Below, in pieces: positions 48,534 through 57,166 of a stretch of DNA of 64,000 bases. The translations under genes and the position numbers were made by a program. Every line of letters starts with the position of its first letter. Within the stretch, counting starts at the first letter, position 1. A model generated the notes under the pieces. It had not been told where the DNA came from and searched no databases. It saw only the letters and a list, made by a program, of their open reading frames with translations. The stretch comes from an uncultured Clostridia bacterium (lineage in GTDB: Bacteria; Bacillota; Clostridia; Christensenellales; Aristaeellaceae). The stretch lies in NCBI GenBank assembly GCA_937894675.1, contig CALCQO010000047.1, positions 62,001-126,000 of the forward strand. The letters are read 5' to 3'.

Positions 48534-49244
48534 TCAGCCCAAGGGCTTTCTTGCCGGTGTCCCCGCTTTGCGGGGATATTCTTTTGGTGTATGGGCTATT
48601 TTTTCAAACACCTGAATGTAATGCTCCCGCCCGGGCAGGGGCAGGGACAACAGCTCCCCCATCTGCCCGCCCAGTACACGGCTGGCCACTTTCGCGGCTT
48701 CCAGTTCCTGGGCAACTGACGGCCCTTTCCAGCACAGCACCTTTCCCCCGATTTTTGAGACAGGCAGCAAGTACTCGCACAATACATTCAAAGGCGCGAC
48801 TGCTCTGGCCGTCACCACGTCGTAGCGTTCCTGCCATACTCCCCGCCCAGCGTCTTCCACCCTTACATGCACAACAGCAACGTTGGGCAATTTCAATTCC
48901 TTTACCACCTGTTCCAGAAAAGCGCATCTTTTCTGCAGGGAATCCAGCAGGGTAACCCGCATATCCCCTCTGGCAATGGCCAGAGGCAGCCCGGGAAAAC
49001 CAGCGCCTGTACCCACATCCATTAAAGTTGCGCCAAAGGGAAACAAATGGGCGTACGCAAGCGGTACCAGCGAATCGGCATAATGCAGCAGCGGCATCTC
49101 CTCCTCGGGTACATTGGTTAAATCAATCCGAGTATTCCAGTCCATCAGCATCTCATGAAATCCTTGTAATTTTCCATAAGCTGCCTCAGACAAGCGGACG
49201 CCTGAGGGTTCTACAATCCGTTGAATGTCATTAATCATGCTCAT
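48534..49244 (-). CDS. rsmG: 16S rRNA (guanine(527)-N7)-methyltransferase RsmG
   Basis: SAM-dependent methylation of G527 in 16S rRNA. The 236 residues have FHEMLMDWNTRIDLTN, then HYADSLVPL, SAM motif LMDVGTGAGFPGLPLAI, DSLQKRCAFLEQV and TARAVAPL, all standard. ATG at 49244 overlaps the holA stop (ATGA); a second ATG two codons later is also possible. Last gene of the walJ-rsmG operon. Its stop abuts that of the convergent methyltransferase gene. Confidence 0.95.
   Translation of the reverse strand: MSMINDIQRIVEPSGVRLSEAAYGKLQGFHEMLMDWNTRIDLTNVPEEEMPLLHYADSLVPLAYAHLFPFGATLMDVGTGAGFPGLPLAIARGDMRVTLLDSLQKRCAFLEQVVKELKLPNVAVVHVRVEDAGRGVWQERYDVVTARAVAPLNVLCEYLLPVSKIGGKVLCWKGPSVAQELEAAKVASRVLGGQMGELLSLPLPGREHYIQVFEKIAHTPKEYPRKAGTPARKPLG
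48560..48585 (+). terminator. Probable terminator of the mrfA-methyltransferase operon inside rsmG
   Basis: TCCCCGC, loop TTT, GCGGGGA (48560-48576), then TATTCTTTT. It lies 27 bases past the methyltransferase stop but within the convergent rsmG coding end. Confidence 0.5.
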
Positions 49245-50272
49245 TTTCTTTGTTTCAGCAGATAATATACAACCTGCTCCAGGGCTCCTTCCTCCGCCAT
49301 TTGTCCGCTTTTTACAAAAAATTCCATGTCCACACAATAATCATAACAATCCTTCAATTGTTTGATGGAAAAGCGTTTTGTCATTCCCTGCATTTTTTTA
49401 GCGACAAACGGCGGGATACTGAGTTGTTGAGCGATTGCCGCGGATTGCACGCCTTTGTGCGTGAGAATGGAAGCGAACAGCAACTGCCGGTATTGGCGCT
49501 GCAGCAGAGCCAGCAGCATGAAGCGCTGCTCCCCTTCCCGAATCAGATTGTTCATCAGAGAGATTGCTTTGGGCGCGTTGCCCTCCGCCACATTATCCGC
49601 CAGGTCGAACACCTTATACTCCACAGTAGGGGTCACCACAGCTGCGATATCCTCCCGCTCCACCACATCCCTTTCTCCCGCGTGGGCGGCTGCCTTCCCC
49701 AGCTCATTCTTTAATGTCCCCAAGTCTCTACCCGCCGTAAATATCAGCTGCTCTGCGGTGTGTTGGGCAATTTGTTTGCCCTGCGCTTTCAATTCCCGGG
49801 CAATCCATTTTACAAGACCGTCATTGCTCAGCTGTTCAAAGCTGACCAGACCGCCCAATTTGTTGATTTCCTTATAGAGTTTCCTGACGCCGTTGGCTTT
49901 TCCCCGGGTAAAGAAAACAAGGCAGGTGGTGGGCGGAAGCTTGGCGATGTAAGCGCTGACGCTGTCCCCGTCCGTGTCTTTCTTCTTTCCTGTTTTGGCA
50001 CCCTCCCGGCTGGCGAAGAGCAGAGAACTGTCGCGGATAACAACCAGTCTCTTGTCTGCCATCATGGGCAATGTCTCTGAGACTGTAATCAGCGTTTCCG
50101 CGTCCGGGTCATTCAGAACGGTTTCATTCATGTCCCCAAAAGGCGGCAGGAGCACCTTTTGACGCAGCTGCTGCAAAGCGCTTTCCTTGAGATACTCCTC
50201 CTCCCCCTCAAATAAATAGCAGGAAAGGATGTTACCCGTTTTCATGGAATGAAAGAATTCGTCTGCCTTCAT
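49241..50272 (-). CDS. holA: DNA polymerase III subunit delta (HolA)
   Basis: Clamp-loader delta subunit that opens the beta sliding clamp. The 343 residues open with KADEFFHSMKTGNILSCYLFEGEEEYL and show LVVIRDSSLL, LPPTTCLVFFTRGK and GRDLGTLKNELGK, typical of Bacillota HolA. ATG at 50272 follows GGAAAGGTGG and overlaps the comEC stop (ATGA). The comEC-holA neighbourhood is conserved in Bacillota. Confidence 0.95.
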   Translation of the reverse strand: MKADEFFHSMKTGNILSCYLFEGEEEYLKESALQQLRQKVLLPPFGDMNETVLNDPDAETLITVSETLPMMADKRLVVIRDSSLLFASREGAKTGKKKDTDGDSVSAYIAKLPPTTCLVFFTRGKANGVRKLYKEINKLGGLVSFEQLSNDGLVKWIARELKAQGKQIAQHTAEQLIFTAGRDLGTLKNELGKAAAHAGERDVVEREDIAAVVTPTVEYKVFDLADNVAEGNAPKAISLMNNLIREGEQRFMLLALLQRQYRQLLFASILTHKGVQSAAIAQQLSIPPFVAKKMQGMTKRFSIKQLKDCYDYCVDMEFFVKSGQMAEEGALEQVVYYLLKQRK

Positions 50273-52599
50273 GGAAACCACCTTTCCGGTATATGATAGT
50301 TGACAAGAACCTGTTGATTGTCCACCCGCAGAGTCACCGCGCCCCGATGATGGGTGGAAACGATCCGGCAATCGATACGATGCAGCCTGTCAATTACATC
50401 CTGCGCGCCAGCCATGCCGTTTTCCGCGATGGGGATGATGGCAATTTGGGGAGCAACATGTTCCAGAAAATCCTCTTTTGTCGCGGTTTTCGACGCGTGA
50501 TGCGATACCTTTAAAACCTGGGCAGGATACGCAGCGTACTTTTCATACTCGCCGGACAAGTCACCCGTAGTCAACATACTTACGCCATCCAGATTCCACA
50601 GCAGCGACATGGACATATCATTTGCCTGCAGACCAGGATAGGTTTTACCAGGTATAGGCCAGACAACCCGGGCAGTGACTCTGCCGGAGGAAAGCGTTTC
50701 CTGCGCTCCCGCGAACCGAATGGGAATGCCCAATGCTTCCGCTTGTTCAATCAATTGATAGGCGTCCCCAATATCCGTCGCGTTCCGGGCATTCTGGGCA
50801 AGCAAGATTGATTTGATGGGCACCTTCATAGCCAGCAGCTCACGCAAGCCTCCCGCGTGGTCTGTATGCAGATGCGTGATGATCAATGTGTCTACATGCC
50901 TGCCTTTGCTGAGCAGGTAATGCGCCAAATCGCCGCCAAACTCTCCCGCGTCAATGACATAGGTTGTCTTGCCATCCTCCACCACCGCGGCATCCGCGCT
51001 GCCCAGGCTGAACTGGGTGTAGGAAACCTGCGGCTGTATTAAAAGAAAGGAAAACGCGGCAGCTGATAAGATGCTCATGAACATCAGCGGAACTCTCCGC
51101 CGCCAGGCAAGCAAAGTATACCGGCTTAGGAGCAGAAGGACAAGGTACATAGCGATAGCCCAGAACCAGGGGATCGCCGGCAACTGGACAACCGCGTGCG
51201 GTAATCCGGCGAAATAGGCCGTTGCGTCAACAAAGAACGCTGTCATATGGTTTATCGGTATCGCCAGTATGTGCGCCGCGGGCATCCAAACCGCCGCTAT
51301 CAGAATAGCAGCCAGATACGCAGGCATCAATACACCGATGTAAGCAATCGCCAGAGGGCCGACCACCAATGAAATCAATGAAAACTGATGGAACACATTC
51401 ACAACAGGAACCATGGTAAACAAAGTAGCGGATATCGTTGTGCCATAGGCCAAGGCAAGCAACCTGACGAGTCTGTACTTAGCAAACGGCGTCTTGCGAA
51501 TCAGAGAAGAAATCTGATCTCCGGTGATAATGATGCCAAGCACCGCGAGAAACGACAGCTGAAAACCAACATTGAATAAATCCAGGGGACGGAAAACAAG
51601 TATGATAATGAATGCCGCCGCCAGGCTGGTCAGCGTGTCCCTCTGCCTGCGAATCATGCGTCCATACAGAAGGATCAATGTCATCACAGCCGCCCGCATA
51701 ACGGATGCGGTAAAGTTCAAAAAGCGGCAATACACAAGCAAAACCGTCAAAATAATCCAGAACCGTGTTTTTGGCTTGACACCGATACGAAGCAGAATGG
51801 CGTGGAATATTCCCATCAGCAAACTGACATGCAAGCCGGAAATCGCCAGAATGTGCGCGATGCCCGCGTCCCGGAAATCAGCGGTTACTTCCTCCTTGAT
51901 ATCTGCCCTGTCGCCAATCAGCAGGGCTTTGGGTAAAGCGCTGTTTTGACCAAAAAGATAATCCAGTTGTTCTGATGCCCAAATTTTCGCGCGCAGCCAG
52001 CCGGAATCATGCTCAGTTTGCATTGGAATTTCTTTATCCTTATCTCGAAGCCCTGATATGCCGACATTTATCCCCTTTTGCCGCAAATACATGCGGAAGT
52101 CAAACCCATAGGGATTTACCTGAGCTTCCGGATGATAAACCCTCCCTGTAAAACGGACATGCTGTCCGTCCATGGGGACAAAGGAATCCTGCCCTGGGTA
52201 GAATGTCCAGTATGCCCTGGGTATTTGATGTACAGTTCCATGCTCATCCTTCGCCTTGACATCTCTGAGGACTGTCCGGACTCTTCCGTCCTCCAAACGG
52301 ACATCCGCTTCGCCAGCGGCAACACATTCCATCCTCATGCTGCCTTCCGGAATAAGGGCAGGATGGTTAGCCAACGCGCCATGCAGCATACCCAGAAACA
52401 AAACCATGGAGCAAACGCCCAATACGATAAGTTGTCTTTGTTTGCGTAGGAAGATGAGAAAAAGAATAGAAAGCAGGATTCCTGACGCGACCAATACATA
52501 GTTGGGCTCCAGCCATACCGCGCCAAGCCAGATACCGCCGCCGAAGAAAAGGGCAGCGCATACCAGCGGGCGTTGCACGAGCATGGAGCGGTTGTTCAT
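50269..52599 (-). CDS. comEC: ComEC/Rec2 family DNA-uptake channel
   Basis: Polytopic protein of 776 residues. N-terminal membrane segments (about 10-70), an OB-fold/DUF4131 region (about 90-200), the competence domain with membrane segments from about 230 and the signature AHILAISGLHVSLL, and a C-terminal metallo-beta-lactamase domain with LIITHLHTDHAGG. Full length, so probably a functional channel for single-stranded DNA entry, although no other com genes are in this window. It overlaps MBL and holA by 4 bases each. Confidence 0.96.
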   Translation of the reverse strand: MNNRSMLVQRPLVCAALFFGGGIWLGAVWLEPNYVLVASGILLSILFLIFLRKQRQLIVLGVCSMVLFLGMLHGALANHPALIPEGSMRMECVAAGEADVRLEDGRVRTVLRDVKAKDEHGTVHQIPRAYWTFYPGQDSFVPMDGQHVRFTGRVYHPEAQVNPYGFDFRMYLRQKGINVGISGLRDKDKEIPMQTEHDSGWLRAKIWASEQLDYLFGQNSALPKALLIGDRADIKEEVTADFRDAGIAHILAISGLHVSLLMGIFHAILLRIGVKPKTRFWIILTVLLVYCRFLNFTASVMRAAVMTLILLYGRMIRRQRDTLTSLAAAFIIILVFRPLDLFNVGFQLSFLAVLGIIITGDQISSLIRKTPFAKYRLVRLLALAYGTTISATLFTMVPVVNVFHQFSLISLVVGPLAIAYIGVLMPAYLAAILIAAVWMPAAHILAIPINHMTAFFVDATAYFAGLPHAVVQLPAIPWFWAIAMYLVLLLLSRYTLLAWRRRVPLMFMSILSAAAFSFLLIQPQVSYTQFSLGSADAAVVEDGKTTYVIDAGEFGGDLAHYLLSKGRHVDTLIITHLHTDHAGGLRELLAMKVPIKSILLAQNARNATDIGDAYQLIEQAEALGIPIRFAGAQETLSSGRVTARVVWPIPGKTYPGLQANDMSMSLLWNLDGVSMLTTGDLSGEYEKYAAYPAQVLKVSHHASKTATKEDFLEHVAPQIAIIPIAENGMAGAQDVIDRLHRIDCRIVSTHHRGAVTLRVDNQQVLVNYHIPERWFP

Positions 52600-53300
52600 A
52601 TGTCTATCTGCATGCCTGGTTGTGTAGCTTGGGTGTTTGGATAGATGTCACGCGCTTCCCTGAGCAGGGTAGCCACGTCCTGCGCGGGGGGAAAATGCGT
52701 TAACAGCAGCTTCGCGTGAGCCGTTGTTTCCGCCAGTTTCGCTGCCATTTCCGCGCTCATATGGGGTAGACCTTCATGCCAAATCGCCTTACTGAACGCC
52801 GCGTCGCACAGCAGAACATCCGCGTCCCGGCAGAACGCTTCCAGACTCTGCCCCTCTGCCGCGTCCCCAGTGTACACCAGGGTTCTGCCAGACATACCAA
52901 CCTTGACCGCGAAGGACGGCATGGGATGTTTCGTGCGTATTGCTGACAAAGAGAACACGCCCGCTTGGTCTGCTTCTTCCAGGCCATGCAGCGAAAACTC
53001 CGGGCAGTCGCACAGTTTGCGCAAGGGCGCGTTTTCTGTGGGGGCATAAATGGGCAGCGTTTTCTTTCGCGCCTGCAAATAATACTGCAGCGGAAGCAAA
53101 TCAGAACCATGATCAAAATGCCAATGCGTAATGACAATGCCTTCCAACTCGCATGGATCCATCAAGGCAAAAAGCCTGCTAAGCACACCGCTGCCGCAAT
53201 CCAACAGCAGCGCCTTCTCCCCCTCATGCGCCAGATATCCCGAGCAAGCCCCGTTGGCAGCGGGATATCCGCCGCTATTCCCTAATACGGTTAATTTCAT
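52596..53300 (-). CDS. Metallo-beta-lactamase fold hydrolase (RNase Z-like)
   Basis: The 234 residues start MKLTVLGNSGGYPAANG, as in RNase Z/YhfI-type proteins. They contain VITHWHFDHGSDLLPLQYY with the metal-binding HxHxDH, further His in TKHPMPSFAVKV, VYTGDAAEG, and a late His in LLTHFPP. The flexible exosite arm of true RNase Z is missing, so it is likelier a YhfI-type phosphodiesterase. Substrate is unknown. It is coupled to its neighbours by ATGA overlaps. Confidence 0.9.
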   Translation of the reverse strand: MKLTVLGNSGGYPAANGACSGYLAHEGEKALLLDCGSGVLSRLFALMDPCELEGIVITHWHFDHGSDLLPLQYYLQARKKTLPIYAPTENAPLRKLCDCPEFSLHGLEEADQAGVFSLSAIRTKHPMPSFAVKVGMSGRTLVYTGDAAEGQSLEAFCRDADVLLCDAAFSKAIWHEGLPHMSAEMAAKLAETTAHAKLLLTHFPPAQDVATLLREARDIYPNTQATQPGMQIDI

Positions 53301-54067
53301 GTTCTTTCCTTATCCTCCCCACGCAGCCAAACCCTAACTGTTATCGTAAAGATTGCTGTGCTCAGCATCATGATGGTGATAGAGGGCACTGTTTCGCTCG
53401 CATTGATGGTGACGGCCGCCATGTTGTAAACCATATGGAAGAGCATTGGCAGCATCAAGTTCTGATACCGCACCGCTGCCCACCCCAGTACAATACCGAT
53501 TACAAACAACGCGGGAAAACCTTCCAGGGAAAAGTGGAGCAGCGCGAACAGAAAGGCAGAGCCATACACCGCCATTCTATCACCCCGCGCCTTTTGCAGA
53601 AGCCGCAGCAGTACGCCCCGAAACAGCAGTTCTTCACTAACCGCTGGAATCAAAGCCGCAAGAAGAAATGCCAATACATACTGTATGGGAGTCTGGGGCG
53701 AGATAAACGTAGGGATAGAGGGTACAAACCCAAAGGATGTAAGAAAAGCCAGCCAGAAGGCGACCAATAGGGATCCGGCCATGGTAAAGGATACCGCGCT
53801 GAGCATGGCAAGCCCCGCAGAATAGGAATCAGGCAGCGCCATGCGGCTGCGCAAATCTTCCTTGCCATAAATGGATAAATACAGAATCAATGCAGGCACG
53901 CCCAGCATCAGTACTTCCTGAAACGCGCTCAGGCTGTACTGAAGGGAAAAAGCACGTTCCTCCACCTGGTTTTTTGAGAACAATCCCAATATATAAGGAG
54001 GCGCTAAATAACCCGCGGCAAAAGCGAGAGCGCAAGAAACCAGAATCTTCCATCGGCCATTATTCAA
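53297..54067 (-). CDS. CPBP family intramembrane metalloprotease
   Basis: CAAX protease/bacteriocin-processing family, 256 residues with about seven hydrophobic segments. Motif 1 PAVSEELLFRGVLLRLL holds the catalytic EExxxR. Motif 2 is the FALLHFSLEGF His. A later LFHMVYNMAA gives the motif 3/4 His and Asn. The start appears to be TTG at 54067, overlapping walJ by 8 bases, without a strong ribosome binding site. Such proteins can process peptides or give immunity, but the target is not indicated here. Confidence 0.9.
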   Translation of the reverse strand: MNNGRWKILVSCALAFAAGYLAPPYILGLFSKNQVEERAFSLQYSLSAFQEVLMLGVPALILYLSIYGKEDLRSRMALPDSYSAGLAMLSAVSFTMAGSLLVAFWLAFLTSFGFVPSIPTFISPQTPIQYVLAFLLAALIPAVSEELLFRGVLLRLLQKARGDRMAVYGSAFLFALLHFSLEGFPALFVIGIVLGWAAVRYQNLMLPMLFHMVYNMAAVTINASETVPSITIMMLSTAIFTITVRVWLRGEDKERT

Positions 54068-54860
54068 TGGTATATGTCCCGCCTATCCTGTCCCGCCAGG
54101 TCATATCAAGTGCGATATCACGTCCAACCGCCACGCCATGGGCATGGAGGGAAGCGCATACCGTGTCCATTGCCAGCTGAGGGGTATTGTTGTCCCGGCT
54201 CAAGTGGCCAAGCAGCGCATGCCGAACCCCCGTCTCCCCCAATTTCAGCAAGGTTAAGGCACAGTCTTCATTGCTCAGATGCCCCTTGTTGCCAAGAATC
54301 CGCTGTTTCAGTCGGTAGGGATAGCAGGTGTTGTTCATCACCATCAGCGGGTCATGGTTGCTTTCCAGCAGCACCAGATCAGCGCCTTCCAGGTTCCGAA
54401 TCACCTTTTTCGTCGCGGTTCCCATATCCGTTGCTACCGCGACGCTTCTGCCGCCGTAGAACAGCCGGAACGCCACAGGCTCTACCGTATCATGGGAGAT
54501 GCCAAAGGGCATAACAGCCAAATCATCCACATAAAAATCTTCCTCAGTGTTGAAAACACGCCTCTGCCAGGGAGCCACTTCCCAAACCTGTCGGTACATG
54601 GCCTCCCAGGTTTTTTCATTAGCGTAAACAGGAATGCGGTACTTGCGCGCCAAAACGCCGACACCGCGCACATGGTCCACATGTTCATGAGTTACAAGAA
54701 TACCATTGAGCATTTCTGGCAAAACGCCTATCTGCCCCAATAATTCAGTTATTCTTTTTCCTGTTAAGCCCGCGTCTACTAAAAGCCGGGTTTTTCCCGC
54801 AGCGATATAGGTTACATTCCCGCTGGATCCGCTGGATAAAGAGCATAAAGAAAGATTCAT
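54060..54860 (-). CDS. walJ: MBL-fold exonuclease-like protein YycJ/WalJ
   Basis: The 266 residues begin with LCSLSSGSSGNVTYIA, the WalJ/YycJ signature, and have ILVTHEHVDHVRGVGVLA with metal ligands, VAVATDMGTA, and LESNHDPLMV with GHLSNEDCALTLL. In Bacillota it usually follows the walRK genes; here it is separate and leads a DNA-related operon (comEC, holA), consistent with a role in DNA repair or replication-cell-wall coordination. ATG at 54860 has AAAGGA 9 bases upstream. Confidence 0.92.
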   Translation of the reverse strand: MNLSLCSLSSGSSGNVTYIAAGKTRLLVDAGLTGKRITELLGQIGVLPEMLNGILVTHEHVDHVRGVGVLARKYRIPVYANEKTWEAMYRQVWEVAPWQRRVFNTEEDFYVDDLAVMPFGISHDTVEPVAFRLFYGGRSVAVATDMGTATKKVIRNLEGADLVLLESNHDPLMVMNNTCYPYRLKQRILGNKGHLSNEDCALTLLKLGETGVRHALLGHLSRDNNTPQLAMDTVCASLHAHGVAVGRDIALDMTWRDRIGGTYTIE

Positions 54861-54903
54861 TCCATACTGTCCTTTGTTGCCTGATGTATTCATCAGTACA
54901 GGT

Positions 54904-54932
54904 ATTATACCCAATGGGCATTTTTCCTTCAA
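54904..54932 (-). promoter_or_regulatory. Putative promoter of the walJ-rsmG operon
   Basis: On the minus strand: TTGAAG (54927-54932), 17-nt spacer, TATAAT (54904-54909). A small stem-loop, CTGATG-TATT-CATCAG (54881-54896), falls in the leader just before the ribosome binding site. Confidence 0.72.
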
Positions 54933-54961
54933 GTGCGTAAAAGTATAGGCACAACCGAAAT

Positions 54962-54997
54962 AAAACAAATCCCACCGCCGCTAAACAGCTGTGGGAT
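54962..54997 (-). terminator. Terminator after the tRNA-Met pair
   Basis: ATCCCAC (54991-54997 arm) pairs with GTGGGAT (54969-54975 arm) around a 15-nt loop, followed by TTGTTTTA on the minus strand. Confidence 0.65.
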
Positions 54998-55001
54998 GAA
55001 C

Positions 55002-55077
55002 TGGTAGCGGCGGTGGGACTTGAACCTACGACACTCCGGGTATGAACCGAATGCTCTAGCCACTGAGCTACGCCGCC
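55002..55077 (-). tRNA. tRNA-Met, elongator (anticodon CAT)
   Basis: GGCGGCG acceptor pairs with CGCCGCT plus ACCA. D-arm GCTCAGTGGCTAGAGC, anticodon loop in GGTTCATACC, T-loop GGTTCAAGTCC. The fully paired first base pair marks it as elongator-type. Confidence 0.93.
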
Positions 55078-55081
55078 AAAA

Positions 55082-55158
<77 letters not shown>

Positions 55159-55184
55159 TCATGGCGTCTTGCGACGCAAGAATG

Positions 55185-55213
55185 ATAATACCATGGGGTT
55201 CCAGGATTGTCAA
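55185..55213 (-). promoter_or_regulatory. Sigma-A promoter of tRNA-fMet and tRNA-Met
   Basis: On the minus strand: TTGACA (55208-55213), 17-nt spacer, TATTAT (55185-55190). It lies 26 bases before tRNA-fMet. A palindrome, CTTGCGACGCAAG (about 55169-55181), sits at the start point. Confidence 0.88.
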
Positions 55214-55248
55214 GCCATTTCAGAAATTCTTTTAATCCCCCCATATCA

Positions 55249-56046
55249 TTAGTCAAACAAGGTGACATTGAAAATATAACGGTCGATGGTGAACTTGTTG
55301 GCCAGGTACAGCCCCTCATCCTGATAGATTTTTCGAAACGCGTGGTACAACTGCCGCTTGATGCGAATGTTGCGGGGCAGTTTGAACAAGGTGCGCCATG
55401 TCTGGCCGGAGGTTGACCAGAAATAGTTATAGAGGACCTCCGGAATGAAACGTACAGCCTGAACTTTGCTGTAATACTTCATGTTGAACTCAAAGTCCTC
55501 CCCCCAGGCGAGGCGGTCGTGAAAGCGTAGATTGTGCTGTTTCATCAATGCGCTGGAATACAGTTTATTCCATAGCGCGCTGTAGAAAAAGCTGCCGGGG
55601 TACTTCATCAGGGCTCTGAGAAATTCATCTCTTTGCATCTGGACATCCTCTTTGATGAGGCCTTTATCCACCTGCTTGTTCTGCATGCATAGATGATAAT
55701 GCCCGATGACCATATCACTGCCCGGCATCGCGCGCACCAGGCTTTCTGTAGCGCCAGGGAGCAATATATCATCCGCGTCCACAAACTGGATGTATTCTCC
55801 GCTGGCCTGGGATAGCCCCGCGTTCCGCGCGTCTCCCGGGCCGCCGTTTTTCTTGTCAATGATGAGGATACGGGGGTCTTTTTCCGCATACGCCCTGCAC
55901 ACAGCAAGGCTGTTATCCCCGCTTCCGTCATTGACCAGGATAATCTCCAGCTGCTTATAGCTTTGACCGCAAACGCATTCAAGACATCTGCCAAGCCTGT
56001 CTTCCGCGTTGTAAACAGGAATGATGACACTGACAGTTGAAGGCAC
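55249..56046 (-). CDS. Glycosyltransferase family 2
   Basis: GT-A fold sugar transferase of 265 residues. It starts VSVIIPVYNAEDRLGRCLE, has ILVNDGSGDNSL (nucleotide binding), GPGDARNAGLSQASGEY, the DxD metal site FVDADDIL, and WGEDFEFNMKY. There is no membrane segment, so it acts at the inner membrane face or in the cytoplasm, probably on a surface glycan or capsule precursor. The start is GTG behind AAAGGAGAT. No other glycan genes adjoin it, so the acceptor is unknown. Confidence 0.93.
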   Translation of the reverse strand: MPSTVSVIIPVYNAEDRLGRCLECVCGQSYKQLEIILVNDGSGDNSLAVCRAYAEKDPRILIIDKKNGGPGDARNAGLSQASGEYIQFVDADDILLPGATESLVRAMPGSDMVIGHYHLCMQNKQVDKGLIKEDVQMQRDEFLRALMKYPGSFFYSALWNKLYSSALMKQHNLRFHDRLAWGEDFEFNMKYYSKVQAVRFIPEVLYNYFWSTSGQTWRTLFKLPRNIRIKRQLYHAFRKIYQDEGLYLANKFTIDRYIFNVTLFD

Positions 56047-56134
56047 TTCGGATCTCCTTTAAGGTTATAGATGTATAGTACCATATCGGTATGCAATACT
56101 CAATCGGCAAATACCAGGACATTCTGGCGCCAGA

Positions 56135-56163
56135 TTGCGCCAAACCCCGAAATATAGTATGAT
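56135..56163 (+). promoter_or_regulatory. Putative promoter of the phoH-era operon
   Basis: TTGCGC (56135-56140), 17-nt spacer, TATGAT (56158-56163). Confidence 0.6.
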
Positions 56164-56214
56164 AATCATGCGAATGTATCGCAATGATTTGACTGTAAGG
56201 AGAGCAATTATTCT

Positions 56215-57156
56215 TTGATAATTTCCATAGGCACCATGGATCAATACATGGCTCTGTTTGGTTTGAATGACCGCAATATCCGTCTGATAGAAGAAGAACT
56301 GTCCGTGCGTGTTCACCTTAGGGAAAACACATTGCATGTTGATGGGGACAAAATCAACGCGGAGGCCGCCACCCAGGTAATTAACCGGCTCCTTCTCGCC
56401 TATGAGCAGGGCGAGTTGATTGACCTGGCCAGCGTAAAATACTATATCGACATGGCTTACAAGGGCGAACTGTCAAGTCTGGACGACCCCATGAGCGACA
56501 CGGTGGCCTTTAACTTCAAAGGCAAGCGCATCATCAATAAAACCGCCGGGCAGCGGGAGTATACCAACGCCATTAAAAACAACCCGTTGACCATCGCGGT
56601 AGGTCCCGCCGGGACAGGAAAAACCTTTCTTGCTGTGGCCCTTGCCGTCATTGCCCTGAAAAACAAGGAAGTGGACCGGCTGATTCTGACAAGGCCCGCT
56701 GTGGAAGCAGGCGAAAAACTGGGCTTTCTGCCCGGTGATATGTCCCAGAAGGTAGACCCCTATCTGCGGCCTTTGTACGACGCGCTTTTCGAAATGATGG
56801 GCGCTGAAGGATACCAGCGCCTGGTGGAACGAGGCATGATAGAAGTTGCCCCTCTCGCGTTCATGCGCGGGCGTACACTGAACAACGCATTTATCATTCT
56901 AGATGAAGCCCAGAATACCACCCCGGAGCAGATGAAAATGTTTCTGACGCGCATGGGGAAATACTCCCGCTGTGTGGTTACCGGCGATCTGACCCAGATT
57001 GACCTGCCCACGGCGCGGCGCTCTGGTTTAAGTGATGCCATCGATGTCCTCAAAGGGATTGATGATATTAAAATCGTCTATTTAACCCAACGGGACGTTG
57101 TCCGCAATGACCTGGTACAGCAAATCGTACAGGCCTACGAAAAGCGCACCCTGTGA
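56215..57156 (+). CDS. phoH: PhoH-like ATPase (PhoL/YbeZ)
   Basis: RNA-associated ATPase of 313 residues. An N-terminal KH-like part (about 8-80) precedes the PhoH core: AVGPAGTGKTFLAVALA (Walker A), LTRPAVEAGEKLGFLPGD, and IILDEAQNTTPEQMKMFLTR (Walker B). It partners with YbeY in rRNA and ribosome quality control (family knowledge). The start is TTG at 56215 with AAGGAGAG about 10 bases upstream. First of the five-gene phoH-apbE operon. Confidence 0.95.
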   Translation: MIISIGTMDQYMALFGLNDRNIRLIEEELSVRVHLRENTLHVDGDKINAEAATQVINRLLLAYEQGELIDLASVKYYIDMAYKGELSSLDDPMSDTVAFNFKGKRIINKTAGQREYTNAIKNNPLTIAVGPAGTGKTFLAVALAVIALKNKEVDRLILTRPAVEAGEKLGFLPGDMSQKVDPYLRPLYDALFEMMGAEGYQRLVERGMIEVAPLAFMRGRTLNNAFIILDEAQNTTPEQMKMFLTRMGKYSRCVVTGDLTQIDLPTARRSGLSDAIDVLKGIDDIKIVYLTQRDVVRNDLVQQIVQAYEKRTL

Positions 57157-57166
57157 AAGAGGCTGC